Source: JAVJUS01 sp040220455 (GTDB taxonomy: Bacteria > Pseudomonadota > Alphaproteobacteria > DSM-16000 > Inquilinaceae). From it: a stretch of 64,000 bases of DNA. Position numbers and translations under genes: made by a program. The stretch covers positions 62,001 through 126,000 of the forward strand of contig JAVJUS010000075.1 of NCBI GenBank assembly GCA_040220455.1, in the 5' to 3' direction. The notes beneath the pieces are model-generated. The model did no database searches, had not been told where the DNA came from, and saw nothing but the letters and a program-made list of their open reading frames with translations. Shown piece by piece: positions 8,477 through 16,416 of the stretch (within the stretch, counting starts at the first letter, position 1; each line of letters begins with the position of its first letter).

Positions 8477-8966
8477 GGCGGAGCCATGTGGGAAAGGGCG
8501 ACGGGAGCCGGGGCGCGGGCGCCTTCCGCCCCGCCGCCCGGGTTCCCGCGATCATATGGTGATGTCGAGATGGCGACCGCGGCCGCCGCGCCGGCCGTCC
8601 GGCCCGCCGTAGCCGGCCTCCGACCGCCCAGCGGCGTCCAGCCCCGCCTGGGTCTGCGGCCGGATCTGGGGCGCACTGTCCTGTGCCCGGCGTTCGTCAC
8701 GCTGCGCCGAGACGGGGGCCGCCACGGGCATGATCGGCGGCAGACCTGGAAAGACCCCGGTCATCCTTTTTAAATCGGATGTCCGTCAGGTTTTCGCAAG
8801 TGGATTCGACGCGGTATAAGGGTGGGGTCATGCCGACGCATGCTCGTAACCGGACCGGACGCCCGGCCGTCGAGAAGAAGGCCGACCGTTCGGGGCGGCC
8901 CGGTCCCGCCGGATCGTCGCCTCTCCGGTGGTCGTCGACGTCGGGTGCGCCGCGGGGCGGCCGCCC
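8477..8966. other. 490-nt region with no firm gene
   Basis: Between the hydrolase and the 73-residue small protein there is no securely coding frame. A candidate minus-strand gene at 8552-8764 is listed separately. A plus-strand frame from an ATG at 8486, with GGCGGAG just before it, gives a low-complexity product with mixed codon use and was not accepted. A plus-strand frame from 8779 ends in a GTGA that overlaps the start of the small protein at 8967, but its product has no recognisable character. Confidence 0.4.
8552..8764 (-). CDS. Possible small hypothetical protein
   Basis: A 70-codon frame on the minus strand with markedly GC-rich third positions, opposite a plus-strand frame that lacks this bias. 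The product is hydrophilic, rich in Q, R and G, with a Pro/Ala N-terminus (TGVFPGLPPIMPVAAPVSA) and ends GRGRHLDITI. Short proteins with a similar basic tail ending in a LDI-V/I motif occur in Rhodospirillales, by memory only. The ribosome-binding site is doubtful: AAAAAGG abuts the ATG directly, so a start at the internal ATG (8731) is possible. It may be non-coding. Confidence 0.35.
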   Translation of the reverse strand: MTGVFPGLPPIMPVAAPVSAQRDERRAQDSAPQIRPQTQAGLDAAGRSEAGYGGPDGRRGGRGRHLDITI

Positions 8967-9188
8967 GTGAGCGCCCGGCGCATCGAGCCCGGCCAGCGCT
9001 TCGAGGAGACGCGCCGCGCCGCCCGGGTCTGGGAGGTCGAGGCCGTCATCGCCGATGCCGAGCCGCCTCGCGTGCGCCTGCGCGATGTCCGCTTCCGCAG
9101 CCTGCGGCGGACCGTGCCGTCCTCCGCGCTGCTGGACATGACGCAGTACCTGCCGGTCGAACCCGGCAGGCCCGACGGGGGCGGCTGA
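8967..9188 (+). CDS. Small conserved hypothetical protein
   Basis: A 73-residue protein translated from a GTG at 8967. It contains a pattern I recognise from short alphaproteobacterial proteins of unknown function: I-x-P-G-Q-x-F, then a basic R-x-W-E-V-E-A-V-I strand, a proline loop (ADAEPPRVRLRDV) and VPSSALLDMTQYLPV at the end, suggesting a small beta-barrel. No cysteines, membrane segment or signal peptide. It lies 87 nt upstream of the truncated globin gene on the same strand, so it may or may not share its transcript. A start at an upstream GTG (8928) is possible but adds non-conserved residues. Confidence 0.6.
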   Translation: MSARRIEPGQRFEETRRAARVWEVEAVIADAEPPRVRLRDVRFRSLRRTVPSSALLDMTQYLPVEPGRPDGGG

Positions 9189-9199
9189 CCCGCGATCGC

Positions 9200-9228
9200 T
9201 TGCGCCCGTGCGGGGGCACCTGCATACT
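9200..9228 (+). promoter_or_regulatory. Candidate sigma70-type promoter for globin-cyclase operon
   Basis: TTGCGC (9200-9205) and CATACT (9223-9228) are separated by 17 nt, giving a predicted start about 40 nt before the globin ATG. The region downstream (about 9229-9255) is A-rich relative to its surroundings. The match to consensus is moderate (3/6 and 4/6), so this is a candidate only. Confidence 0.35.
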
Positions 9229-9275
9229 TTGGTCATTAGAAAAAGGCGATAGACGTCAGGGACGGTCCGGGAACG

Positions 9276-9641
9276 ATGGCGGTCTCCGTGTTCGAGCGGT
9301 ACGGCGGGTTCGCGGTCGTCAGCAAGGTCGTGCTGTCGTTCTACGATCATGTGCTCGACTCCGATCGCCTGGCCCCGTACTTCGAGTCGGTCGACATGCG
9401 CCGGCTGATCGATCACCAGACCAAGTTCGTCGCCGCCATGATGGGCGGGCCGGCCTCGATCAGCGACCGGCGCCTGCGCGAGGTCCACGCCCATCTCGCG
9501 ATCGACGAGGCGAGCTTCGACGAGATGGTCGCGCTGATGCGCGAGACCCTGGAGGATTTCGAGTTCGAGGCCGAGGACATCGAGAGCGTGCTGGGCGAGA
9601 TCCGGGCGCGCGAGCCGCTGATCGTCGCGCGGCCGCGGTGA
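9276..9641 (+). CDS. Truncated haemoglobin, group I (TrHbN-like)
   Basis: A 121-residue 2-on-2 globin. Alignment by eye to Mycobacterium TrHbN gives the haem-pocket residues: B10 Tyr23 (SFYDHVL), E11 Gln48 in DHQTKFVAAMMGGP, and the proximal F8 His71 in LREVHAHLAI. The diagnostic GGP is at 57-59. Tyr-B10 with Gln-E11 is the TrHbN arrangement that stabilises bound O2 and supports NO chemistry. The stop codon overlaps the GTG start of the adenylate cyclase (GTGA, 9638-9641), so the two proteins are translationally coupled, suggesting the globin is a gas sensor or gas-delivery partner of the cyclase. A detoxifying NO dioxygenase role is the alternative. Confidence 0.88.
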   Translation: MAVSVFERYGGFAVVSKVVLSFYDHVLDSDRLAPYFESVDMRRLIDHQTKFVAAMMGGPASISDRRLREVHAHLAIDEASFDEMVALMRETLEDFEFEAEDIESVLGEIRAREPLIVARPR

Positions 9642-10756
9642 CGGGGCCGGGCATGCCCTCGGTCGACCTGACGCGCTTCAACGAGATGCTGCTCGACACG
9701 GCGCGGGTCGGGCTCGCCCTGATCGACGCGGAGAGCCTGCGCGTCGTCTACGGCAACCGCCGCTTCGACGAGATGTTCCCCCAGGCGGATGCCGGGGCGC
9801 GCACGTTGCCCGACCTGCTGCCCGCGCTCGACATCGAGCGCACGCGCGAGCGCATGGCCGCCGGCCGCCCGATCGCCACGGAACTGGAAATCAAGGCCAA
9901 GCGGCGCGCCGTCACGATCGGCATCACACTGTCGCCGGCCGATCCCGACAGCGGTCGCCCGCTCCTGGTCCTGGAGGCGCAGAACGTCTCCAAGATCAAG
10001 GAGCTGGAATACATGATCGAGTCCTATTCCAAGATGGTCGAGCGGCAGAACCGCACGCTCCAGCGCGAGATGGAGCGGGCGGAGAAGCTGCTGCTCAACA
10101 TCATGCCCAAGGCGATCTACGAGGAGCTGAAGGCCTTCGGCGTGACGACACCGCAACGCTTCGACGAGGTCTCGGTGCTGATGCTCGACTTCGTCGGTTT
10201 CACCGAGATGGCGATCTCCCGCGACCCGTCGGCCCTGATCGCCGAGCTCAACGACATATTCACGAGCTTCGACCGGATCGCCGAGCAGTTCGGCTGCGAG
10301 CGGATCAAGACGATCGGCGACGCCTACATGGCCGTGGCCGGCGTACCCGACCCGCAGACCGATCACGCCCAGGCGGTGGCGAAGTGCGCGCTGCTGTTCC
10401 GGCGCTACCTGGAGCGGCGCAACAAGACCTACGAGCAGGCCTGGCGCTGCCGCATCGGGCTGGCCACCGGCCCGGTCATCGGCTCGATCGTCGGGGTGCA
10501 GAAATACGTCTACGACATCTTCGGCCCGGGCGTGAATCTGGCCGCCCGGATGGAGGCGCTGGCCGAGCCGATGGAAATCGTCCTGCCCGACTCGTTGCGC
10601 GGCCGCATCGCCGACGACTTCCGCTGCGTCGCCCGCGGCACCGTGACCGTCAAGGGCTTCGGCGAGCAGGAGGTCTTCTCCCTCGTCGCCGGTACCGACG
10701 TGCCGGGCGCTCACGGCGTCGGCGCGGTCCCCGGCTGGGACGTCGATCCGTTCTGA
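9638..10756 (+). CDS. Class III adenylate cyclase with N-terminal PAS domain
   Basis: A 372-residue cytosolic cyclase, with PAS domain at about 12-115 (VGLALIDAESLRVVYGNRRF), a signalling helix at 118-152, and the cyclase catalytic domain at about 175-350. The catalytic set is complete: metal-binding Asp184 (LMLDFVGF) and Asp228 (KTIGDAYM), transition-state Asn300 and Arg304 (NLAARM), and Lys339 for the triphosphate. The purine-selecting pair is Lys224 and Asp293 (YDIFG), the adenylate pattern rather than the Glu/Cys of guanylate cyclases, so cAMP is the predicted product. The start is GTG 9638, overlapping the globin stop; an ATG lies five codons further in. The overlap implies gas-responsive cAMP signalling. 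Confidence 0.9.
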   Translation: MTGPGMPSVDLTRFNEMLLDTARVGLALIDAESLRVVYGNRRFDEMFPQADAGARTLPDLLPALDIERTRERMAAGRPIATELEIKAKRRAVTIGITLSPADPDSGRPLLVLEAQNVSKIKELEYMIESYSKMVERQNRTLQREMERAEKLLLNIMPKAIYEELKAFGVTTPQRFDEVSVLMLDFVGFTEMAISRDPSALIAELNDIFTSFDRIAEQFGCERIKTIGDAYMAVAGVPDPQTDHAQAVAKCALLFRRYLERRNKTYEQAWRCRIGLATGPVIGSIVGVQKYVYDIFGPGVNLAARMEALAEPMEIVLPDSLRGRIADDFRCVARGTVTVKGFGEQEVFSLVAGTDVPGAHGVGAVPGWDVDPF

Positions 10757-10906
10757 GACGGGGCGGTCCGAGCGGGCGCGACCCGCGCACTGCAACAATC
10801 GAAACGTCGTCGCGTGTCCGGCGGCATCCGGCGGAAACCCGGGTGGTTCATACCCTTCGGACAAGGTCCGGCGTCGTGCCGGATCCCCCACCCGGAGGGC
10901 AGGACA

Positions 10907-11158
10907 ATGAGAGCCCGCACACCGTTGCCCGCGATCCCGCTGGCCGAGGCCGTCGTGCCGGTCGGCGCCTGGATCGCGGAGGCCACCGCCGGCCTGGTCG
11001 CGGCGGTCATCCATGGCGGCGAGGCCGTCGCGCGATGGGCCGAGCGGCGGCGCGAACTGACCGCGCTCGACCGTCTCGACGATCACCTCCTGCGCGACAT
11101 CGGGCTCGATCGCGGCGATGTCGAGATGATGATGCGTCATGGCGGCCGGCGCTTCTAG
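10907..11158 (+). CDS. DUF1127 domain-containing small protein
   Basis: An 83-residue basic protein preceded by a clear Shine-Dalgarno (CGGAGGG, about 10893-10899) eight nucleotides before the ATG. The C-terminal DUF1127 motif is present: ELTALDRLDDHLLRDIGLDR (about 48-67) followed by a short acidic-basic tail. The N-terminal half is an Ala/Val/Ile-rich helix that could touch a membrane. DUF1127 proteins are small, often Arg-rich, alphaproteobacterial regulators or RNA-associated factors. It sits between the cyclase and the hybrid kinase, and its own role is unknown. Confidence 0.8.
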   Translation: MRARTPLPAIPLAEAVVPVGAWIAEATAGLVAAVIHGGEAVARWAERRRELTALDRLDDHLLRDIGLDRGDVEMMMRHGGRRF

Positions 11159-11261
11159 GCCGGCCGGGCGGCGCCCGGCGACCGAGGCGGCCGTGCCCGG
11201 TACACATTCCCGTACCGGCACGGCCGACCCGCGCTATACTCCGCGCCCGGAGGTCCGGGCC

Positions 11262-14200
11262 TTGCCGCTCACGAGGGAACAGAAGGTCGAGCTCGAATCG
11301 GCCATGCCGCGGGCGGTCTATCTGCTCGCGGCCGACGGCCGCCGTGCGCTCGTCGCCGCCTCGCCGGAGGCCGAGGCCCTGCTGGGCCTGACGGCGGAGG
11401 CGTGGATGGCGCGGCCCGACGCGCTGCGCGCGCGCCTGGACGCCGAAGCGCGCGCCCGGTACGAGGCGGATCTCGACGCGCTCGAGCCCGGGCGGACCTC
11501 CGTCGTCGAATACGCCCTGGCCGATGCCGAGGGCTGGCCGCGCATCCTGCAGGAGCGCCGGCGCGCGTTGCCCGGTCCCGACGGCCGGGTCGCGCGCTAC
11601 GGCTGCTGGGTCATCGACGTGACCGAGGCCCGCCGCGCCGAGGCCGAGCGAACGGAGACCCTCGACCGGCTGCGAGACGCCGTCGACGCCATGCCGACGG
11701 GCTTCGGCGTCTACGACCGAGACGAGATCCTGGTCGCCTGCAACAAGGCCTTCGCCGACCTTTACGGCGAGACGCCCGAGACCCTGGTCGGGCGCACGGC
11801 GGAGGCGATCCACCGCCACGCGCTCGCCATGGTCCGGCGCATCGACGGCCAGACGGTCGAGGACCGCGACGCCTGGCTGGCCCGCGTTCTGGGCCGCATG
11901 CGCGCGACCGGGCAGGCGACGGAGTTCGAGCTCGTCGACGGCCGCTTCCTCCTGGTCCAGAGCCACCACACCGCCGATGGCGGCACCGTCTTCATCCGCA
12001 CCGACATCACCGAGCAGAAGGACGCCGAGCGGCGGGTCGCCGAGAGCGAGCGGCAGTTCCGCGCCGTCGTCGAGGGCCAGCCGCTGCCGGTCTGGATGAC
12101 CGACATCGAGTCGGGCGAGGTAATCTACGCGAGCCCCCCGGCCTACGCGCTCTTCCGCATCGATCCGACGGTGACGCCGGTCCTCGACGTACGCGACTAC
12201 TGGGCCGACCCGGCCGAGCGGCCGGCCTTCGTCGCCGCGGTGGAAGCGGGCGACGGCGTCACCGGCTGGGAGACGACCGGCCTGCGCGCCGACGGCACGA
12301 CCGTTCCGGTCTCGTTGACCGCTCGAGTGGTCGAGCACGAGGGCCGGCGCCGGCTGGTCACCACGCTGACCGACCTGACCGAGCGCGAGGCCCGCGAGGC
12401 CGCCATGCGCGAGGCGCGCGAGACGCTCGAGGACGCCATCGAGTCGATCAACGAGGGCTTCGCGCTCTACGACGCCACGGATCGGCTGGTGATCTGCAAC
12501 CGCCGCTATCGCGAGAGCGCGGCGCCGATCGCCGATATCCTGGAGCCCGGCACGCCGTGGGAGACGATCCTGCGCACCGGGGTCGAGCGCGGGCTCTACG
12601 TGCTCGACGGCGCCGATCCCGAGTCCTGGGTCGCCGACCGGCTGGCGACGCGCCTGCTCGACGTCTTCGATACCGAGGTCCAGAACACCAACGGGCGCTG
12701 GTTCAAGATCTCGCGCCAGCGCACGCGGACCGGCGGGCTCGCGGTCATCCGCACCGACATCACCGCGCTGAAGGAGATGGAGGCGGCCGTGCGCCAGAGC
12801 GAGGCGCGCTTCCGCGGCATCGCCGACGCCCATCCGGTGCCCGTGGTGATCGTCGGCGAGGCCGACATGAAGATCCATTATGCGAGCCCCGCGACCGAGC
12901 GGCTCTGGGGGCTCGCGCGCGACGCCATCATGGGCCGCGACATCCGCGACTTCTGGGTCGACGGCGAGGCGCACCGCCGCGGCCGGGCGCTGTTCGCCGC
13001 CCAGGGCCGGCTCGACAACCACGAGGTCCTGCAGCGCCGCGCCGACGGCACGGAGCTGCCCGTGGCGATCACCTGCCGGCCGATCGTCTATGACGGCCAG
13101 CCGGCGATCGTCACCGGCATCTTCGACCTGACCGAGCAGCGCGCCGCCGAGGCCGAGATCGCCAAGCAGCGCGACGCCCTGCACCAGAGCGAGAAGCTCA
13201 ACGCCCTGGGCGCGCTGCTCGCCGGCATCTCCCACGAGCTCAACAACCCGCTGTCGGTGGTCGTCGGCCAGGCGCTGCTGCTCCAGGAAACCACGGGCGA
13301 CCCGCAGATCGCCGAGCGGGCCAAGCGCATCGGCCGGGCCGCCGACCGCTGCTCGCGCATCGTGCGGACCTTCCTGGCGATGGCGCGCCAGCAGTCCGAC
13401 ACGCGCACGATCGTCCAGCTCCGCGACGTGGTGGAAAGCGCGCTCGACCTGACCGGCTACATGCTGCGCAGCGCCAGCATCGACGTCCAGGTCGACCTGC
13501 CGCCCGACCTGCCGGCGGTCCTGGTCGACCGCGACCAGATCGGCCAGGTGGTGATGAACCTGGTGGTCAACGCCCAGCAGGCCCTGGTGGAGGTGCCGGA
13601 GCCGCGCCGTCTGGTCATAGCGGGAAAGACCGGGCGCGGACGAGGTACCGTCTCGCTGAGCGTCGCCGACAACGGCCCGGGCCTGCCCGAGGCGATCCGC
13701 GGCCGGATCTTCGAGCCCTTCTTCACCACCAAGCCCGTGGGCAGCGGCACCGGCGTCGGGCTCGCCATCAGCCGGGGGCTGGTCGAGGCCCATGGTGGGC
13801 GCATCGCCGTGGAGGAGGCGCCGGGCGGCGGCGCGCGCTTCATGGTCACGCTGCCCGCGGCCAGCGCCGGGGCGGCGGCGGGCGACGGCGCCGACCGGGA
13901 TGCCGGCTGCCGGTCCTGCCGGGTGCTCGCGGTCGATGACGAGCCCGACATCCTGACGCTGATCCGCGACGTGCTGGAGGCCGACGGCCACCGGGTGACG
14001 ACCTGCGGCTCGGGCCGCGCGGCGCTGGAGGCGGTCGGCGCCGGCGCGGTCGACCTGATCCTGAGCGACCTGCACATGCCCGACGGCGACGGGCCGTCGC
14101 TCTATCGCCAACTGGCCGGCGACGGGCGGCTGCCGCGCGGCGGCATCGCCTTCCTGACCGGCGACACGCTGGGCCGCCAGGCCCGCGGCTTTCTCGAGGA

Positions 14201-14297
14201 AACCGGGCTGCCCTGTCTGGAGAAGCCCTTCACGCCCCAGGAGCTGCGCGACCTGGTTCAGCGCATGACCCGGGGCGTCGCGGAGGACGTGACATGA
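11262..14297 (+). CDS. Cytosolic hybrid sensor histidine kinase with five PAS-type domains and receiver
   Basis: A 1011-residue soluble hybrid kinase. Five PAS or PAS-like units begin near residues 15, 134, 264, 388 and 516; the second and fourth are related (MPTGFGVYDRD, INEGFALYDAT), the third and fifth also (PLPVWMTDIESGEVIYASPP, PVPVVIVGEADMKIHYASPA). HisKA has His658 in AGISHELNNPLS. HATPase has NAQQAL, DNGPGLPE, FEPFFTTKP and GTGVGLAI. The C-terminal receiver (about 885-1000) has Asp936 in SDLHMPDGDG. No membrane helix is present. The start is TTG 11262, eight nt after CGGAGG (11248-11253); the frame continues upstream but into low-complexity sequence. It overlaps the OmpR-type regulator by ATGA. 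Confidence 0.88.
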   Translation: MPLTREQKVELESAMPRAVYLLAADGRRALVAASPEAEALLGLTAEAWMARPDALRARLDAEARARYEADLDALEPGRTSVVEYALADAEGWPRILQERRRALPGPDGRVARYGCWVIDVTEARRAEAERTETLDRLRDAVDAMPTGFGVYDRDEILVACNKAFADLYGETPETLVGRTAEAIHRHALAMVRRIDGQTVEDRDAWLARVLGRMRATGQATEFELVDGRFLLVQSHHTADGGTVFIRTDITEQKDAERRVAESERQFRAVVEGQPLPVWMTDIESGEVIYASPPAYALFRIDPTVTPVLDVRDYWADPAERPAFVAAVEAGDGVTGWETTGLRADGTTVPVSLTARVVEHEGRRRLVTTLTDLTEREAREAAMREARETLEDAIESINEGFALYDATDRLVICNRRYRESAAPIADILEPGTPWETILRTGVERGLYVLDGADPESWVADRLATRLLDVFDTEVQNTNGRWFKISRQRTRTGGLAVIRTDITALKEMEAAVRQSEARFRGIADAHPVPVVIVGEADMKIHYASPATERLWGLARDAIMGRDIRDFWVDGEAHRRGRALFAAQGRLDNHEVLQRRADGTELPVAITCRPIVYDGQPAIVTGIFDLTEQRAAEAEIAKQRDALHQSEKLNALGALLAGISHELNNPLSVVVGQALLLQETTGDPQIAERAKRIGRAADRCSRIVRTFLAMARQQSDTRTIVQLRDVVESALDLTGYMLRSASIDVQVDLPPDLPAVLVDRDQIGQVVMNLVVNAQQALVEVPEPRRLVIAGKTGRGRGTVSLSVADNGPGLPEAIRGRIFEPFFTTKPVGSGTGVGLAISRGLVEAHGGRIAVEEAPGGGARFMVTLPAASAGAAAGDGADRDAGCRSCRVLAVDDEPDILTLIRDVLEADGHRVTTCGSGRAALEAVGAGAVDLILSDLHMPDGDGPSLYRQLAGDGRLPRGGIAFLTGDTLGRQARGFLEETGLPCLEKPFTPQELRDLVQRMTRGVAEDVT

Positions 14298-15037
14298 TCA
14301 GCGGCGAGGGGGCCGGACGCGTCATCGTCGTCGACGACGAGCCCGATCTGCGCGACACGGTCGCCGAATACCTGTCGATGAACGGCCTGCGGGTCGAGCG
14401 CGCCGGCGACGGCGCCGAACTCGACCTGCGGCTCGCCGAGGGGCCGGCCGACCTGATCGTCCTCGACCTGCGCATGCCGGGCGAGGACGGCCTGTCCATC
14501 GCCCGGCGCCTGCGGGCCGAGGGCGATATCGGCATCCTGATGCTGACCGCCGCCGACGAGTTGGTCGACCGGATCGTCGGGCTGGAGATGGGCGCCGACG
14601 ACTATGTCATGAAGCCGGTCGACCTGCGCGAGCTGCTGGCCCGGGTGCGCGCCGTCCTGCGCCGCCGGCGGGCGCCGGCGCTGCCGGCCGGCCCGGCGGC
14701 CGGGGAGGGGGCGGCGGCCGGCATGGTCGTCTTCGGGCGCTGCCGGCTGGACCTGGAAGCCCACCGCCTCTACGGGCCGGACGGGGCGGAGATCCCGATG
14801 ACGGCCATGGAGTTCGACCTGCTGCGCGCCTTCGCGGAGAATCCGAACCGCGTGCTCAGCCGCGACCGGCTGCTCGACCTGGCGCACAACCGTGACTGGG
14901 AGCCGTTCGACCGCTCGATCGACGTCCGCGTCACGCGGCTGCGCAAGAAGATCGAGGACGACCCGGCCAAGCCCCAGGTGATCAAGACGGTGCGCGGCGC
15001 CGGCTATGTCTTCGCCACCGCCAGGCCGAGGGTGTGA
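14294..15037 (+). CDS. OmpR-family two-component response regulator
   Basis: A 247-residue transcription factor. The receiver is intact: Asp14/Asp15 acidic pocket, phospho-acceptor Asp58 (LDLRMPGEDG), Thr85 and Lys107 (VMKPVD). A Pro/Ala/Gly linker (about 128-145) leads to a winged-helix domain with MTAMEFDLLRAFAENPNRVLSRDRLL and the C-terminal KTVRGAGYVF hairpin. The ATG at 14294 overlaps the stop of the hybrid kinase, making the pair a coupled two-component system. Because the kinase already carries a receiver but no HPt domain, phosphotransfer may be direct from His658 or pass through an unseen HPt. Target genes are not evident. Confidence 0.92.
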   Translation: MISGEGAGRVIVVDDEPDLRDTVAEYLSMNGLRVERAGDGAELDLRLAEGPADLIVLDLRMPGEDGLSIARRLRAEGDIGILMLTAADELVDRIVGLEMGADDYVMKPVDLRELLARVRAVLRRRRAPALPAGPAAGEGAAAGMVVFGRCRLDLEAHRLYGPDGAEIPMTAMEFDLLRAFAENPNRVLSRDRLLDLAHNRDWEPFDRSIDVRVTRLRKKIEDDPAKPQVIKTVRGAGYVFATARPRV

Positions 15038-15150
15038 GGCGGTTCCGGAATTGACGATTCGGTCGGTGCCGCCTGTAATTCCGATGGTGCCGATCGGGCG
15101 TCGGGACGACCGAGCGGTGGCGTTTGCCGCTCCGGACGGGTGGACGAGCC

Positions 15151-15876
15151 ATGACTGTCGAGTTGCCGGCCGATCTTCAGCGGCTGGATGATTTCCTCAT
15201 GAGCGACGCCGTCGCCGACGACGCGATGTTGTTGAGCGAGCTCGACGGCTTCCTGGCCGGTCTTCATGTCTCGCCGTCGCTGATCCTGCCCAGCGAGTGG
15301 TTTCCGCTGATCTGGGGCGAGGACGAAACGCTCTTCGCCAGCGAGGAGGAGGCGGGGGAGGCCTTCGATCTCGTCATGCGCCGATACAACGCCATAGCGG
15401 ACGAACTCGCCGAGGGCACGTACTCGGCGATCCTCGGTGTCGATCCGGTGAAGGGCGACGTCGTCTGGGAGATGTGGGCCGACGGATTCCGCTGTGCCGT
15501 GTCGCTGCGGCAAGAGGAATGGGCCGATCTCTTCGAGAGCGACCGGCCGGAGGAGTTCCTGCATGCCGCCTTCGCCTTGCTGCGCCTCGGCGTGCTCGCC
15601 ACGACGCCGGCCAACGAACTCGAGCCCCACGAGGGCGACGCCGGTCTGGAAGAGGCGGCGGAGGAGCTGATTTCGCCGTGCGTGGCGATTGTCTACCATT
15701 TCGTGGTCCGGCTCGGCGGTGCGGGGGCGCGTGACGGAGACGGCGTCGGCGCGGCAGGCGCCGCCGGCGCGCCGAAGCGCCGGTCCGGGCGCAAGATCGG
15801 CCGCAACGAGCCGTGTCCCTGTGGATCCGGCCGGAAGTACAAGAATTGCTGTCTGGGCAAGGATCAGGGCGGTTGA
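15151..15876 (+). CDS. UPF0149 (YgfB/YecA) family protein with C-terminal SEC-C zinc motif
   Basis: A 241-residue soluble protein. Residues 1-185 match the YecA/UPF0149 helical domain (LDDFLMSDAVADDAMLLSEL, DGFLAGLHVSPSLILPSEW, WEMWADGFRCAV). A flexible Gly/Ala-rich linker follows (about 190-215). The C-terminus is a SEC-C metal-binding motif, GRNEPCPCGSGRKYKNCCLG, the zinc module shared with SecA. In YecA this module interacts with ribosome- or SecA-related partners; the function here is not established. The ATG at 15151 fits the family start. The gene stands alone, about 110 nt after the response regulator. Confidence 0.88.
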   Translation: MTVELPADLQRLDDFLMSDAVADDAMLLSELDGFLAGLHVSPSLILPSEWFPLIWGEDETLFASEEEAGEAFDLVMRRYNAIADELAEGTYSAILGVDPVKGDVVWEMWADGFRCAVSLRQEEWADLFESDRPEEFLHAAFALLRLGVLATTPANELEPHEGDAGLEEAAEELISPCVAIVYHFVVRLGGAGARDGDGVGAAGAAGAPKRRSGRKIGRNEPCPCGSGRKYKNCCLGKDQGG

Positions 15877-15916
15877 CCGGCGCGCCGCCGCGACCGGCCG
15901 GTACCGCTCGATTCCC

Positions 15917-16222
15917 TCAATTCGTCGCGCGGGCGCCGGCCGTGAAGGCCTCCGCCAGGTCGCCGCGGGCGATCAGCACGACCGCCCGGGCGTAGGACCA
16001 GAGACGGCTCGGCGGGTCGGGCCTGGCCTCGGGATCGAGCGCTTCCACTGCCGGGCGGCCGCCGGGGCAGGCGGCCAGATCGGCCGGACCGCGCGCACTG
16101 CCGCAATGAGCGTCCGCGTGGACGCTGCCCAGGAGCCCGAGCGCCAGGGCCGCCGCGAGCACGGCGGCGCGACGGCGCGACCGGAGCGGCTGCGGCTTCG
16201 AGGCGGGGCGGGGCGGTCTCAT
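15917..16222 (-). CDS. Small exported hypothetical protein
   Basis: A 101-residue frame on the minus strand. A basic stretch (KPQPLRSRRRAA) is followed by a hydrophobic core (VLAAALALGLLGSVHADA), a plausible Sec signal with cleavage after ADA near residue 38. The mature part is short, has Cys40 and Cys52 that could form a disulfide, and ends with a helix (RLWSYARAVVLIARGDLAEAF). Third-position GC bias favours this strand, but a long unrelated plus-strand frame overlaps it, so the call is tentative. No functional assignment can be made. The next minus-strand gene, the oxygenase, lies upstream of it about 190 nt away. Confidence 0.5.
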   Translation of the reverse strand: MRPPRPASKPQPLRSRRRAAVLAAALALGLLGSVHADAHCGSARGPADLAACPGGRPAVEALDPEARPDPPSRLWSYARAVVLIARGDLAEAFTAGARATN

Positions 16223-16416
16223 CGGTGCGGCTTTCGGTGGCGCCCGGTGGCGGGCGGTGGGGAGGGGCGCGAGGCCGGGACCCGGCCCGGCCGCCCCGAC
16301 GGGGATCGGGACGGGGAGGCGGGGCGGGACCGATGCCGGGTCCCGACGGTGCCCGTTCTAGGCCCGCCCGGTTTCCCCGGCATGTCGACGCCCTGGCGCG
16401 CCGGGTTTCGATCGTT

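Noticed and set aside
8486..8773. Plus-strand frame with GGCGGAG before its ATG, just after the hydrolase gene
   Set aside because: Mixed codon use, low-complexity P/A/R product and no recognisable pattern; the opposite strand shows better codon bias.
8779..8970. Plus-strand frame ending in a GTGA overlap with the 73-residue small protein
   Set aside because: The overlap is suggestive, but the basic, Ser/Gly-rich product has no character and its codon use is poor.
9638..10756. Guanylate rather than adenylate cyclase
   Set aside because: The purine-selecting residues are Lys224 and Asp293, the adenylate pattern, not Glu and Cys/Ser.
11007..14111. 1034-codon minus-strand frame opposite the hybrid kinase
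   Set aside because: The plus strand has PAS, HisKA, HATPase and receiver motifs throughout. The antisense product is a shadow rich in D, R, H and G.
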